This document shows, piece by piece, positions 17,503 through 26,893 of a stretch of DNA of 64,000 nt. The position numbers and the translations under genes were made by a program. Below the pieces are notes generated by a model that worked only from the letters and a program-made list of their open reading frames with translations, did no database searches and had not been told where the DNA came from. Every line of letters starts with the position of its first letter. Position 1 is the stretch's first letter. This stretch comes from Bacteroidales bacterium (GTDB lineage Bacteria > Bacteroidota > Bacteroidia > Bacteroidales > UBA932): the NCBI GenBank assembly GCA_017439305.1, contig JAFSJK010000033.1, positions 1 to 64,000 on the forward strand, read 5' to 3'.

Positions 17503-18285
17503 ATGCCCGACCTGCAGAAAACCGCCCTCGTCACCGGAGCCAGCTCCGGAATGGGACTCGAATTCGCCCGTCAGCTGGCGCAGAAGGGATATGCCCTCGC
17601 CATCGTGAGCAATCAGGAGAAGGAACTGGCCGAGGCGGCGGAAAGCATCAAGGCGGAATTTGGCGTTCCCGTACAATCCCTTTGCATCGACCTGGCGCAG
17701 CATGGCATCGCTGAAAAAGTGCTCGCGTGGTGCCCGTCTCCCGATATCCTCATCAACAACGCCGGCATTTTCTTCATGGAGTATCTGGGACCGGAAAACC
17801 TGGGAAAGGTCCGGACCATGATGGCGCTCCATATGGAGACGGTGACGGAACTGTGCATCCTTGCCGGAACGCAGATGAAGGAGAAAGGAGGCGGACGCAT
17901 CCTCAACATTTCTTCCATGACCGCCCGGATCCCGGCCCCGGGCATCGCCATTTACTCGGCCACGAAAGCCTACCTGAAGAGCTTTGGCAAGAGCCTTTCC
18001 TACGAGCTCCGCCCCTTCGGCGTGACCGTGACCACGGTCTGTCCCGCCGCCGTCGACACCGGCCTTTACCCGCTGGGCTACCGCCTGCGCCGGTTTCTCC
18101 GCCAGATCGGCCTCATCCGCACGCCCGAATGGCTCGTTCGCCGTTCTCTCAAGGCGATGTTCCGCGGTCGGCGCACCTTCTCCCCCGGCCTGACCAACTG
18201 CCTCCTCCCTCCCCTCATCGCCGTTCTTCCGGCCCGCCTTATCGATTACCTGGGGCTGAAATGGATTCGGAAAGAAACGGAATAA
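17503..18285 (+). CDS. Short-chain dehydrogenase/reductase
   Basis: 260 residues, classical SDR length. NAD(P)-binding TGASSGMG (residues 10-17), NNAG in the central strand, catalytic Ser in ISSMTAR and YSATK with the Tyr-Lys pair. The C-terminal ~60 residues are basic and hydrophobic (RRFLRQIGLIRTPEWLVRR, LLPPLIAVLPARLIDYLG), resembling SDRs that associate with membranes and act on lipids or long-chain substrates. The substrate is unknown. It is divergent from the fructan operon and ends 18 bp before polA. Confidence 0.85.
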   Translation: MPDLQKTALVTGASSGMGLEFARQLAQKGYALAIVSNQEKELAEAAESIKAEFGVPVQSLCIDLAQHGIAEKVLAWCPSPDILINNAGIFFMEYLGPENLGKVRTMMALHMETVTELCILAGTQMKEKGGGRILNISSMTARIPAPGIAIYSATKAYLKSFGKSLSYELRPFGVTVTTVCPAAVDTGLYPLGYRLRRFLRQIGLIRTPEWLVRRSLKAMFRGRRTFSPGLTNCLLPPLIAVLPARLIDYLGLKWIRKETE

Positions 18286-18289
18286 TGTT

Positions 18290-18297
18290 TATATTTG
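18290..18297 (+). promoter_or_regulatory. Candidate -7 element giving a leaderless polA transcript
   Basis: TATATTTG ends six bases before the polA ATG at 18304. Transcription starting ~7 nt downstream of this box would place the 5' end at or next to the start codon. No clear -33 element was seen. Confidence 0.45.
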
Positions 18298-18303
18298 TTG
18301 GAT

Positions 18304-20934
18304 ATGGACAAACTGTTTCTCATTGACGGGCATGCGCTCATCTTCAAGATGTACTACGCCTTCCTGCGAAGGCCGATGATCAACTCGAAGGGGGCGGACA
18401 TGTCCATCCTGTACGGGTTTACGAAGTACTTGCTGGAAATGGTCGAGCGGGAGAAGCCGACACATCTGGCGGTGGCGTTCGACCCGCCGGGAGGGACGTT
18501 CCGGAACGAGTTGTATCCCGAATACAAGGGTACGCGGCCCCCTACTCCGCAGCTGGTTATCGACGCGCTGAAACCGCTGACCGAACTGGTACAGGCGATG
18601 AACATTCCTGTGCTGATGGTCAAGGGGTTCGAAGCCGATGATGTGATCGGGTCGATGGCTCTCCGCAGCGCCCGGGAAGGGATGGACGTGTACATGGTCA
18701 CGCCCGACAAGGACTATGGGCAGCTCATCGCGGAGCACATTTTCCAGTACAAGCCTGGAAAGGCCGGCGGGGATGACGAGATCATCGACCGCTCAGCCAT
18801 CTGCGGGAAATGGGGCATCCTGGATCCGGTGCAGATCATTGACATGCTCGCCATCTGCGGCGACTCGGCGGACAATGTGCCGGGCGTCAAGGGTATCGGT
18901 GAGGTGGGGGCCGGAAAGCTGGTCTCCAAGTACGGCAGCATCGAGAACATCTATGCCCATCTGGGCGAGCTTTCCGCGCGCCAGCAGGCGCAGTTCGAGG
19001 AAGCGCGCCCCTATATCGGCCTGTCCAAGGAACTTGTGACCATCAAGACCGACATCCCGCTGGAAACGACGGCGGAGGACATGCGTCTGTCCACTTCCTT
19101 CAAGCCGGAGATCGCTGACCTCTTCGAGAAATACGAGTTCAATTCCCTCAAGCGGTTCATCGCGCACGTGGGGCCGTCGACAGCCTCCCAGGAAAGGAAG
19201 GAATTCATTGTCAACGAAGTATCCCCCGCCGAGATCATCCGGGCCATCCGGAAGGCCGGCTGCTGCGGCCTGATTACGGAATCCTATGCCGAGGGAATCT
19301 TCTCCCCTGTCAAGCGTGTCATCCTCGGTTGCGGGGAGCAGGCCTGCCCTGTCCCGGGCGACCGGTTGGAGACCGTCCGCGAAATCCTGGAGGATGCCGC
19401 CATCGACAAGTACGGCTATGACCTCAAATTGCAGGCGAACCTGCTTGCCCATGCAGGCATCGGCCTCCAGGGAAAATGGTGCGACATCGAACTGATGCAC
19501 TATCTGGTGGATCCGGAGAAGAGCCACGCCGTGGAAATCCTGTCCCGGAGCTATCTGAATGTCGAACTGGAGGAAGTCCCGGCGGAGACCGGAACGGGCT
19601 CCCTGTTCGACGAAGTACCCGATGCATCGGAGAACAGCCGTTCCCGAGAGGCAGCCGCCCTGGTACAGCTGGGACAGAGAATCAGTCTGGAACTCGGGGA
19701 GCGGATGAAGCTCTACGAGGAAATGGAGGAGCCGCTTGCCAAGGTGCTTGCGAAAATGGAGCGCGCCGGCGTGAAAGTGGACCTGAAGCAACTGGACACC
19801 TTTGCCCAGGGCCTCCGGAAGGAGATGGAAGAAAGGCAGGCCCGCATCCGCGAAATGGTGGGCGAACCGCAGCTGAACATCTCCTCCCCAAAGCAGGTGG
19901 GCGACGTCCTTTTCGACAAGCTGAAACTGGACCCGAAGGCGAAAAAAAGCGCCCGCGGCCAGTATTCCACCGACGAAGCCACCCTCCTCGCCATTGCGGA
20001 CCGGCATCCCGTCGTGGATGAAATCCTGGAATTCCGCGCCGTCAAGAAACTGCTGTCCACCTACATCGAGCCGTTCCCGACCTATGTTTCTCCGGTTGAC
20101 GGCCGTGTCCATACCACGTTCAACCAGGCGCTTACGGCAACTGGACGCCTGTCCAGTTCCAACCCGAACCTGCAGAACATCCCCATCCGCACCGAACGCG
20201 GCAAGGAAATCCGCAAGGCGTTTATTCCCGGAACTCCGGAAGGAGTGATCGTGTCGGCGGACTACTCGCAGATTGAGCTCCGCATTATGGCCCATTTGAG
20301 CCAGGACGAGCATATGGTCAAGGCTTTCCGCGACGGGGAGGATGTCCATGCCGCCACGGCTGCGAAGATCTACGGTCTTCCCCTGTCCGAAGTGACGCGG
20401 GAGCAGCGCGGCCGGGCGAAAACGGCGAACTTCGGCATCATGTACGGCATTTCGTCCTTCGGTCTGGCGCAACGGCTGCATCTCGGCCGCAAAGAAGCCA
20501 AGGACCTGATCGACGGATATTTCGCCACCTTCCCGGCCATCCGTTCCTTCATCGACGACAGCATCGCCTTTGCCCGCGAGAACGGTTATGTGGAGACGCT
20601 TTTCGGCCGCCGGCGTTACCTGCCGGACATCAATGCGAAGAACGCCACCGTCCGCGCCCTCGCCGAGCGGAACGCTGTCAACGCCCCTATCCAGGGCACG
20701 GCGGCCGACATCATCAAACTCGCGATGATCGGCGTGGACAAGCGGCTTGCCGAAGCCGGCCTGAAGAGCCGGATGGTCCTGCAGATCCACGACGAACTGA
20801 TGTTCGATGCCGTTCCGGACGAAGTCCCGCAGCTGGAGAAAATCGTCGTTGACGTGATGGAGCATGTCCTGAAACTGTCCGTCCCGCTCACCGTGGAATG
20901 CTCGGGCGGCAAAAACTGGTTGGAGGCACATTGA
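18304..20934 (+). CDS. polA: DNA polymerase I
   Basis: 876 residues from ATG 18304 (an in-frame TTG three codons upstream is less likely). Order: 5' nuclease domain (FLIDGHALIFKMYYAF, EADDVIGSMA, TPDKDYGQLI), a reduced 3'-5' exonuclease-like domain (~300-440), and the polymerase domain with motif A VSADYSQIELRIMAHLSQDE, motif B RGRAKTANFGIMYGISSFG and motif C QIHDELMFD. The 3'-5' exonuclease motif that usually reads DTET appears as CGLITESY, and the third motif lacks the usual Tyr/Asp pair, so proofreading is probably lost. The role is Okazaki fragment maturation and repair. The next gene starts one base after its stop. Confidence 0.96.
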   Translation: MDKLFLIDGHALIFKMYYAFLRRPMINSKGADMSILYGFTKYLLEMVEREKPTHLAVAFDPPGGTFRNELYPEYKGTRPPTPQLVIDALKPLTELVQAMNIPVLMVKGFEADDVIGSMALRSAREGMDVYMVTPDKDYGQLIAEHIFQYKPGKAGGDDEIIDRSAICGKWGILDPVQIIDMLAICGDSADNVPGVKGIGEVGAGKLVSKYGSIENIYAHLGELSARQQAQFEEARPYIGLSKELVTIKTDIPLETTAEDMRLSTSFKPEIADLFEKYEFNSLKRFIAHVGPSTASQERKEFIVNEVSPAEIIRAIRKAGCCGLITESYAEGIFSPVKRVILGCGEQACPVPGDRLETVREILEDAAIDKYGYDLKLQANLLAHAGIGLQGKWCDIELMHYLVDPEKSHAVEILSRSYLNVELEEVPAETGTGSLFDEVPDASENSRSREAAALVQLGQRISLELGERMKLYEEMEEPLAKVLAKMERAGVKVDLKQLDTFAQGLRKEMEERQARIREMVGEPQLNISSPKQVGDVLFDKLKLDPKAKKSARGQYSTDEATLLAIADRHPVVDEILEFRAVKKLLSTYIEPFPTYVSPVDGRVHTTFNQALTATGRLSSSNPNLQNIPIRTERGKEIRKAFIPGTPEGVIVSADYSQIELRIMAHLSQDEHMVKAFRDGEDVHAATAAKIYGLPLSEVTREQRGRAKTANFGIMYGISSFGLAQRLHLGRKEAKDLIDGYFATFPAIRSFIDDSIAFARENGYVETLFGRRRYLPDINAKNATVRALAERNAVNAPIQGTAADIIKLAMIGVDKRLAEAGLKSRMVLQIHDELMFDAVPDEVPQLEKIVVDVMEHVLKLSVPLTVECSGGKNWLEAH

Positions 20935-20935
20935 G

Positions 20936-21520
20936 ATGGGATACCTGGAACTGTCTGAAAAAGAGTTGGTCCAACGCGCCGTCGCCGGGGACCAGATGGC
21001 CTATCGCGCCATCTACCAGCTGCACGAGAAAGCGATCCGCGGCCGTGTCAGCGGATACTTCAAATGGAAGGCCGACGTGGATGACGTCGTGTCGGAAAGC
21101 TTCCAGAAGGCCTTCGCCAATCTGGCGAGCTTCGACCTCTCCCGGGAGCTCCGTCCCTGGTTGTCCACCATCGCCACCCGCACCGCCCTGGACCATCTGG
21201 ACCGCATCAAGCGGGAAGATGAGAAGAAGGAGGGCATCCTGCTCAAGGCCTCCGGCGAGAACCCGGAAGGACAGGGACCGCTCACCGAGGTGGACCCGGA
21301 GGAGGAAATCATCAACGGGGAGAACCACGAGCGCCTGATGGGCTTCATCGAGGAACTCTCCCCCCTGTACAAGGAGGTTATGGTCAAATACATGATCGAG
21401 GAACTGGAATACGAGGAAATCGCCAAGGCGCTGGACCTGGAACTCAACACCGTCCGCACCCGCATCCGCCGGGGCAAACAGCACCTGGCGGAAATGATGC
21501 TCAGAGGAGAAATCGAATGA
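20936..21520 (+). CDS. ECF-type RNA polymerase sigma factor
   Basis: 194 residues. Region 2 is visible as ELVQRAVAGDQMAYRAIYQLHEKAIRGRVSGYFKWKADVDDVVSESFQKAFANL. Region 4 is LMGFIEELSPLYKEVMVKYMIEELEYEEIAKALDLELNTVRTRIRRGKQHL, with a typical HTH. An acidic linker joins them. No anti-sigma gene is adjacent, so it is not a standard sigma/anti-sigma pair and its regulon cannot be read. It is tightly coupled with polA (1-bp gap) and rsmG (4-bp overlap). Confidence 0.88.
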   Translation: MGYLELSEKELVQRAVAGDQMAYRAIYQLHEKAIRGRVSGYFKWKADVDDVVSESFQKAFANLASFDLSRELRPWLSTIATRTALDHLDRIKREDEKKEGILLKASGENPEGQGPLTEVDPEEEIINGENHERLMGFIEELSPLYKEVMVKYMIEELEYEEIAKALDLELNTVRTRIRRGKQHLAEMMLRGEIE

Positions 21521-22170
21521 CACCGCAGGAATTCATCGACTTTGTCAAGGCCGACTTCGGCCTGACGCCCGCGCAGGAGGAAAAGTTCCTGGCCTGCGAC
21601 GCCCTGTACCGCGACTGGAATGCGAAGATCAATGTGATCTCGCGCAAGGATATCGACAGCCTGTACGACCACCATATCCTCCACTCCCTGGCCATTGCCC
21701 GGTATATGCTCACCCTGCCCGGCCTGACGGAGAAGTTCTGCACGGCCGATGTCCTGGATCTCGGGACCGGCGGCGGCTTTCCCGGCATTCCACTCGCCAT
21801 CCTTTTCCCGGATGCGCATTTTGTGCTTTGCGACTCCATAGGCAAGAAAACCATGGTCGCCCAAGCGGTTGCGTCGGCCTTGGACCTAAAGAACGTGGAA
21901 GTGGTGAACGCGCGCGCGGAATCCCTCCAGCGGAAATTCGGTTTCGTCGTCTCCCGGGCCGTCGCATCCCTTACGGATTTCTATCCGTGGGTGAAGGGCA
22001 AGTTCACGGAAGGCATCCTGTACCTCAAGGGCGGCGATGTCGTGGAGGAAATCGCCGAAGTGATGGCCCGGCACCGGCTCCGCCGGGGCTCCGTCCACAC
22101 CTGGCCGGTCTCGTCGTGGCTCCACGACCCGTACTATGAGGGAAAGCTGGTTCTTTTTTTAGAAAAATAA
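21517..22170 (+). CDS. rsmG: 16S rRNA (guanine527-N7)-methyltransferase
   Basis: 217 residues, normal for RsmG/GidB. Class I methyltransferase fold with the SAM-binding VLDLGTGGGFPGIPLAILFPD and the family hallmarks NVISRKDIDSLYDHHILHS and VVSRAVASL. It methylates G527 of 16S rRNA in the decoding centre. Starts inside the sigma gene stop (ATGA overlap) and is the last gene of the polA transcription unit before the rpmH promoter. Confidence 0.95.
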   Translation: MTPQEFIDFVKADFGLTPAQEEKFLACDALYRDWNAKINVISRKDIDSLYDHHILHSLAIARYMLTLPGLTEKFCTADVLDLGTGGGFPGIPLAILFPDAHFVLCDSIGKKTMVAQAVASALDLKNVEVVNARAESLQRKFGFVVSRAVASLTDFYPWVKGKFTEGILYLKGGDVVEEIAEVMARHRLRRGSVHTWPVSSWLHDPYYEGKLVLFLEK

Positions 22171-22171
22171 A

Positions 22172-22203
22172 TTTGGCGGTTTCCCCCGAAATTGCTACCT
22201 TTG
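22172..22203 (+). promoter_or_regulatory. rpmH promoter
   Basis: Textbook Bacteroidetes promoter: TTTG at 22172-22175, 20-bp spacer, TACCTTTG at 22196-22203. The leader to the rpmH ATG is about 45-50 nt. Confidence 0.8.
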
Positions 22204-22256
22204 CAGTCCGTCCGTGAAAACGGCCTCCAAACGCATAATATAAAAAGAGAAATACG

Positions 22257-22409
22257 ATGAAAAGAACATTCCAACCCTCCAATCGCAAGCGCGTCAACAA
22301 GCACGGCTTCCGCGCCCGCATGGCTTCCGCCAACGGCCGCCGCGTGCTGTCCGCCCGCCGTCGTCACTGCCGCAAGAAACTCACCGTCTCCGACGAGGAG
22401 CGCTGGTAG
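22257..22409 (+). CDS. rpmH: 50S ribosomal protein bL34
   Basis: Fifty residues beginning [20 protein letters not shown] and containing the invariant [15 protein letters not shown] core; very rich in Arg and Lys as expected for this RNA-binding protein. The C-terminal tail [11 protein letters not shown] is a few residues longer than in E. coli. It has its own strong promoter at 22172-22203 and a rho-independent terminator at 22431, so it is monocistronic. Confidence 0.96.
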   Translation: MKRTFQPSNRKRVNKHGFRARMASANGRRVLSARRRHCRKKLTVSDEERW

Positions 22410-22430
22410 TCCCCCGGCACACAGGAATTG

Positions 22431-22466
22431 AAAAAGCAGACCTCCGAAAAGGGGTCTGCTTTTTTT
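22431..22466 (+). terminator. Rho-independent terminator after rpmH
   Basis: Stem AAAAAGCAGACC / GGTCTGCTTTTT with a ~10-nt loop followed by Ts. The A-run on the left arm makes it usable in both directions, serving the convergent epimerase gene as well. Confidence 0.9.
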
Positions 22467-23640
22467 ATACGAGCGAAAGCACCTGGAGACACATCCGGGT
22501 ATTATGGTAGGGACATTTCCAGAAGCCGGCCTTCGGGGAATCCTTGTCGGGGGTTCCGTCGGGATGGACGCCCCAGAACCACTCGCCGTTGTCCCAGTCC
22601 ACGATGTTGTCGCGGATATAGGCCCAGGTCGCCAGGGCGCGGTCCGGTGCCTGCAGGTCACCGTGAAACTTCCAGAGCCACAGGTTACCCACGACAGCCT
22701 CGGCCAGCACCCACCATTGGCGGGAAAGGTCCAGGGAACCGTCTTCCAGTTTCTCATACATCATCGACCCGTCGGCACGGTAGCCTTCGTTGCCCGCCTT
22801 TCCCATCAGCAGGGCCGCCGGACGCACCCGGTTCACCACGTCGATGTCATGAAGGGCCGACGCGCACTCGAGGGCGAGCCAGGAGGTCTCAATGTCGTGA
22901 CCATAGGAAACGCCGCCGGGAAGTACGGACCAGTCGCGGCGGAAATAAAGCCGCAGATGGCCATCCGGGCCCATGACCTTGTTGCAGACGATATCCAGCA
23001 GTTCCTCCACGGCTTTCTTCAGGGAAGGATCCGGCCACACCTGATACAGGTTCGCATAGGCTTCCAGGATGTGCAGGTGGGAGTTCATCGTCTTGTCTGC
23101 ATTGATGTCGTGGGCGCTGAGGGACATGTCCTCCAGCGGCGAGAAATCCCGGGCAAGCGCCTCGATGTAGCCGCCGTTCTCCGCATCCCGGAACTTCGCC
23201 TCCACGACCCGGAACAGGTCGATGGCCGCCCGGAGCGTCTCTTCATCGGAGGAAACCTTATACAGTTCACTGAGGCCATAGATGGCGAACCCCTGCGCGT
23301 AAAGTTGCTTCTTTTCATCCAGCGGCTCTCCGGCAGCGGTCACGCTCCAAAAGACACCTCCGTTCTTCCCGTCGCAGAAGTGCGCCAGAAACCAGTCTTT
23401 CGCATGGATGGCCGCTTCCAGATACCTGGAATCGTGCAGCATCCCGTAGGCCGCGGAAAACGCCCAGATGATCCGGGCGTTCAGGATGACACCGCGGGGG
23501 GCTCCACGCTGGATCTCCCCCGTGCCGTCGGCTTCTCCGAAGAACCCGCCGCGCGGGTCCTTCAGGGTCAGCCAGTAATTCAGGATATTGCTCTCGAGGA
23601 CCTTCCGGACCTCTTTGCGGAAAGTATCGGTACGATTCAT
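22465..23640 (-). CDS. Cellobiose 2-epimerase (AGE family)
   Basis: 391 residues, an (alpha/alpha)6-barrel sugar epimerase. Hallmarks of the cellobiose 2-epimerase branch: NSHLHILEAYANLYQVW, YGHDIETSWLALE, WWVLAEAVVGNLW, GEWFWGV and KCPYHNTRMCLQVL, carrying the catalytic His pair and Trp platform. It interconverts the reducing-end glucose and mannose of beta-1,4 disaccharides. In B. fragilis this enzyme feeds mannosylglucose phosphorylase. That phosphorylase gene lies here at 38132, in the mannan PUL, so the two probably cooperate although unlinked. It has its own promoter (23662-23692) inside the end of the preceding operon. Confidence 0.9.
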   Translation of the reverse strand: MNRTDTFRKEVRKVLESNILNYWLTLKDPRGGFFGEADGTGEIQRGAPRGVILNARIIWAFSAAYGMLHDSRYLEAAIHAKDWFLAHFCDGKNGGVFWSVTAAGEPLDEKKQLYAQGFAIYGLSELYKVSSDEETLRAAIDLFRVVEAKFRDAENGGYIEALARDFSPLEDMSLSAHDINADKTMNSHLHILEAYANLYQVWPDPSLKKAVEELLDIVCNKVMGPDGHLRLYFRRDWSVLPGGVSYGHDIETSWLALECASALHDIDVVNRVRPAALLMGKAGNEGYRADGSMMYEKLEDGSLDLSRQWWVLAEAVVGNLWLWKFHGDLQAPDRALATWAYIRDNIVDWDNGEWFWGVHPDGTPDKDSPKAGFWKCPYHNTRMCLQVLSLV

Positions 23641-23661
23641 CAGAAAAAGGGATCAGGTATA

Positions 23662-23692
23662 CAAAGATACCGTTTTATCCCGAACCGGACAA
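23662..23692 (-). promoter_or_regulatory. Epimerase gene promoter
   Basis: On the minus strand TTG at 23692-23690, 20-bp spacer, TATCTTTG at 23669-23662; the gene starts at 23640. Confidence 0.7.
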
Positions 23693-23695
23693 GGC

Positions 23696-24697
23696 TCAGT
23701 CGCCCAAAGTGGCGACCATTACTGCCTTGATCGTGTGCATCCGGTTCTCGGCTTCGTCGAAGACGATGCTGTTCCTGGATTCGAACACGTCCTCCGTAAC
23801 CTCGATGCCATCCAGGCCGAACTGCTCGTAGACATCACGGCCGGCCTTGGTCTCCAGGTTGTGGTAGGACGGGAGGCAGTGCATGAACTTGCAGTCCGGA
23901 TTGCCGGTGCGCTCCATCAGCTTCGCATTGACCTGATAGGGCATCAGCATGGCGATGCGCTCCTTCCAGACCTCCACGGGCTCGCCCATGGACACCCAGA
24001 TATCGGTGTAGATGAAGTCGCAGCCTTTGACGCCGGCATCCACGTCATCGGTAATGGTGATGCGGGCGCCGGTCTCCTTCGCAATCTCGCGGCATTGGGC
24101 CACCAGCTCCGCAGCGGGCTGCAGGGGCTTCGGAGCCACGATCCGAACGTCCATTCCCATCTTGGCACCACCGACCAGCAGGGAGTTGCCCATATTGAAG
24201 CGGGCATCGCCCAGGTAGGCGTAGGAAACGTCCTTCAGGGGCTTGTCCGTGTGCTCGGACATGGTCAGGAAGTCCGCCAGGATCTGCGTGGGGTGGAACT
24301 CGTTGGTCAGTCCGTTCCAAACCGGGACACCGGAATACTCGGCCAGCTGCTCCACGGTCTTCTGGGCGAATCCCCGGTACTCGATGCCGTCGAACATCCG
24401 GCCGAGGACCCGGGCGGTATCCTTCATCGACTCCTTGATGCCGATCTGGGAACCCGAAGGACCCAGATAGGTGACGTGGGCGCCCTGGTCGTGTGCCGCG
24501 ACCTCGAAGGCGCAGCGGGTACGCGTGGACGTCTTCTCGAAAATCAGGGCGATGTTCTTCCCGGTGAGCGTCGGACGCTCGGTTCCGGCATATTTGGCCC
24601 GCTTGAGGTCACGGGCGAGGTCCAGCAGGTACTGGATTTCCCTGGGACTGAAGTCCAGCAGCTTCAGGAAACTGCGGTTTCTGAGGTTGTATGCCAT
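23696..24697 (-). CDS. argF: Ornithine carbamoyltransferase
   Basis: 333 residues from ATG 24697 ([16 protein letters not shown]). Carbamoyl phosphate site STRTR in [15 protein letters not shown], ornithine-side [12 protein letters not shown], and FMHCLPSYH, a slight variant of the usual HCLPAFH. The operon also holds carbamate kinase and ornithine aminotransferase genes, so catabolic use (phosphorolysis of citrulline, ArcB role) is likelier than arginine synthesis. The sequence alone does not settle direction. It starts two bases after the carbamate kinase stop. Confidence 0.93.
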   Translation of the reverse strand: MAYNLRNRSFLKLLDFSPREIQYLLDLARDLKRAKYAGTERPTLTGKNIALIFEKTSTRTRCAFEVAAHDQGAHVTYLGPSGSQIGIKESMKDTARVLGRMFDGIEYRGFAQKTVEQLAEYSGVPVWNGLTNEFHPTQILADFLTMSEHTDKPLKDVSYAYLGDARFNMGNSLLVGGAKMGMDVRIVAPKPLQPAAELVAQCREIAKETGARITITDDVDAGVKGCDFIYTDIWVSMGEPVEVWKERIAMLMPYQVNAKLMERTGNPDCKFMHCLPSYHNLETKAGRDVYEQFGLDGIEVTEDVFESRNSIVFDEAENRMHTIKAVMVATLGD

Positions 24698-24699
24698 AA

Positions 24700-25641
24700 T
24701 TACTTGAGTATGATTCGGGTTCCACAGGCAGGATTGCCGAGCTGCCCGGCCTCGGTGATGATGCATTCCCCACCGCCGTGCCGGACGAAATAGATGCCCG
24801 CACGGACCTTCGGAGCCATCGACCCTTCGGCGAACTGTCCCTCCGCGAGATACTTCTCCGCTTCGGCGACCGTCAGGACGTCCAGGGCCTTCTCCTCCGG
24901 CTTCCGGAAATTGATGTAGATCTTCGGGACGTCGGTGAGGATGTAGAAGGCGTCCGCACCGATCTGGCAGGCGCAGAGGGCCGACGCCAGATCCTTGTCG
25001 ATGACGGCTTCCACGCCCTTGTAACCGCCTGCGTCACGGACGACGGGAATGCCGCCGCCTCCGCAGGTGACAACGATGATCCCCTCCCGGGCGAGCCGGC
25101 CGACCAGGTCCACGTTCGAGATGCGGACCGGAACCGGGGACGGAACGACTTTCCGCCAGCCACGGCCCTTCGGATCCTCGCGATAAACGCCTCCAGACAC
25201 AGCCTTCAGTTGCTCTACCTCGGCCGAAGTATAGTACGGACCGACCGGCTTGGTCGGGTTCTGGAACATCGGATCGCGGGGATCCACCTCCACCCTGGTG
25301 ACCAGGGAGAGAACCCGCCGGTCCAGTCCGCCCGCATACAGGACGCGGTCCATCGCCGTCTCGATGAGATAGGCGATGCCGCCCTGCGTCTCGGCGCCGC
25401 AATAGTCCATCGGCATCTGCTGGAGGCCGAATTCCCGGTGGCCCGCCTCGTTCTGGAGCATGACGTTGCCTACTTGCGGTCCGTTCCCGTGACAGATGAC
25501 GATGTCATATTTCCGGAGCAGGAGCGGAAGGAGCTGCCGGCACGTGTTCTCCACGTTCTGGAACTGCTCCTCGTAGGTGCCTTTCTGGTTACTCCTAAGC
25601 AGCGCGTTGCCACCGAAGGCAAGCACGGCTAGCGGTCTCAT
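24700..25641 (-). CDS. arcC: Carbamate kinase
   Basis: 313 residues, amino-acid-kinase fold. Motifs: [40 protein letters not shown] and the C-terminal [14 protein letters not shown] with its Lys. Converts carbamoyl phosphate and ADP to ATP, CO2 and ammonia, the ATP-yielding end of arginine deiminase-type fermentation. Overlaps the end of rocD by four bases and is followed at two bases by the carbamoyltransferase gene. Confidence 0.94.
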   Translation of the reverse strand: MRPLAVLAFGGNALLRSNQKGTYEEQFQNVENTCRQLLPLLLRKYDIVICHGNGPQVGNVMLQNEAGHREFGLQQMPMDYCGAETQGGIAYLIETAMDRVLYAGGLDRRVLSLVTRVEVDPRDPMFQNPTKPVGPYYTSAEVEQLKAVSGGVYREDPKGRGWRKVVPSPVPVRISNVDLVGRLAREGIIVVTCGGGGIPVVRDAGGYKGVEAVIDKDLASALCACQIGADAFYILTDVPKIYINFRKPEEKALDVLTVAEAEKYLAEGQFAEGSMAPKVRAGIYFVRHGGGECIITEAGQLGNPACGTRIILK

Positions 25642-26870
25642 AGCGACTCGAAGACGTCCTTGATGATGGCGATGGCTTCCCGGAGCTGCTCCTCGGTGAT
25701 GACGAGCGGCGGGGCGAAGCGGATGATGTGACGGTGCGTCGGCTTGGCCAGGAGACCTTTCTCAGCCATCTTCAGGCAGATGTCCCAGGCCTCGATGCCG
25801 TTCTGGGGTTCCGTCACGACCGCGTTCAGGAGGCCCTTGCCGCGGACGAACTTGAAGAAAGGAGACTTGATCTTGTCGATCTCCTCCCGGAAAATCTCGC
25901 CCAGGCGGGCGGCATTCTCGGTCAGATGCTCGTCACGGATGACCTCGAGGGCGGCGACGGCGACCTTGGCAGCCAGCGGGAATCCGCCGAAGGTGGATCC
26001 GTGCTCGCCGGGACCGATGGTAAGCATGATCTCGTCGTCAGCCAGGACGGCGGAGACGGGAAGCGTACCGCCGGAGAGCGCCTTGCCGATCGTAATCATG
26101 TCCGGGCGCACGCCTTCATGGTCGCAGGCGAACATCTTGCCGGTACGGCCGATGCCGGTCTGGACCTCGTCGGCAACGAACAGCACGTTGTGCGCGTGGC
26201 ACAGGTCGTAGCACTTCTTGATGTATCCATCGTCCGGGACATACACGCCGGCTTCGCCCTGGATGGGCTCCACGATCATCGCGGCGACCTTGTCTCCCTT
26301 CTCGTCCAGGACCTTCTTCAGCGCTTCCGTATCATTGTAAGGGATGGAAACGAATCCCGGAGTGAAAGGGCCGTACTGGCCATAGCTGTCGGGATCGGAG
26401 GACATCGTGACGATGGTGATGGTGCGGCCGTGGAAGTTGCCTTCGGCCACGATGATGAGGGCTTCGTTCTCCGGAATGCCCTTCACTTTGTATCCCCAGC
26501 GACGGGCCAGCTTGAGGGCGGTTTCGACGGCTTCGGCGCCGGAGTTCATCGGCAGGAGCTTGTCATAGCCGAAGAACTTGGTGGCCATCTCCTCATAAGG
26601 ACCGAGGCAGTCGTTATAGAAAGCACGGGAAGTCAGGCACAGCTTGTGGGCCTGGTCGCAGAGCGCCTTCACGATCTTCGGATGGCAGTGCCCCTGGTTC
26701 ACGGCGGAATAGGCCGACAGGAAGTCGAAATAACGTTTTCCGTCCACATCCCAGACGAACACGCCTTCGCCCCTTTCCAGGACGACGGGAAGCGGATGGT
26801 AATTATGGGCGCCATACTTCTCCTCAAGGGCGATAAGCTCGGCGGCGGAATACTTCTTGGTCATAGTCAT
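25638..26870 (-). CDS. rocD: Ornithine aminotransferase
   Basis: 410 residues from ATG 26870 (26864 is equally possible). PLP fold type I, class III aminotransferase: [47 protein letters not shown] and the PLP Lys in [10 protein letters not shown]. Ornithine-aminotransferase features are [20 protein letters not shown] and [21 protein letters not shown]. It moves the delta-amino group of ornithine to 2-oxoglutarate, giving glutamate semialdehyde. In this operon it gives ornithine a second exit besides excretion. Confidence 0.94.
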   Translation of the reverse strand: MTMTKKYSAAELIALEEKYGAHNYHPLPVVLERGEGVFVWDVDGKRYFDFLSAYSAVNQGHCHPKIVKALCDQAHKLCLTSRAFYNDCLGPYEEMATKFFGYDKLLPMNSGAEAVETALKLARRWGYKVKGIPENEALIIVAEGNFHGRTITIVTMSSDPDSYGQYGPFTPGFVSIPYNDTEALKKVLDEKGDKVAAMIVEPIQGEAGVYVPDDGYIKKCYDLCHAHNVLFVADEVQTGIGRTGKMFACDHEGVRPDMITIGKALSGGTLPVSAVLADDEIMLTIGPGEHGSTFGGFPLAAKVAVAALEVIRDEHLTENAARLGEIFREEIDKIKSPFFKFVRGKGLLNAVVTEPQNGIEAWDICLKMAEKGLLAKPTHRHIIRFAPPLVITEEQLREAIAIIKDVFESL

Positions 26871-26893
26871 TATAGTGTTTAAGTGGTTGATTA

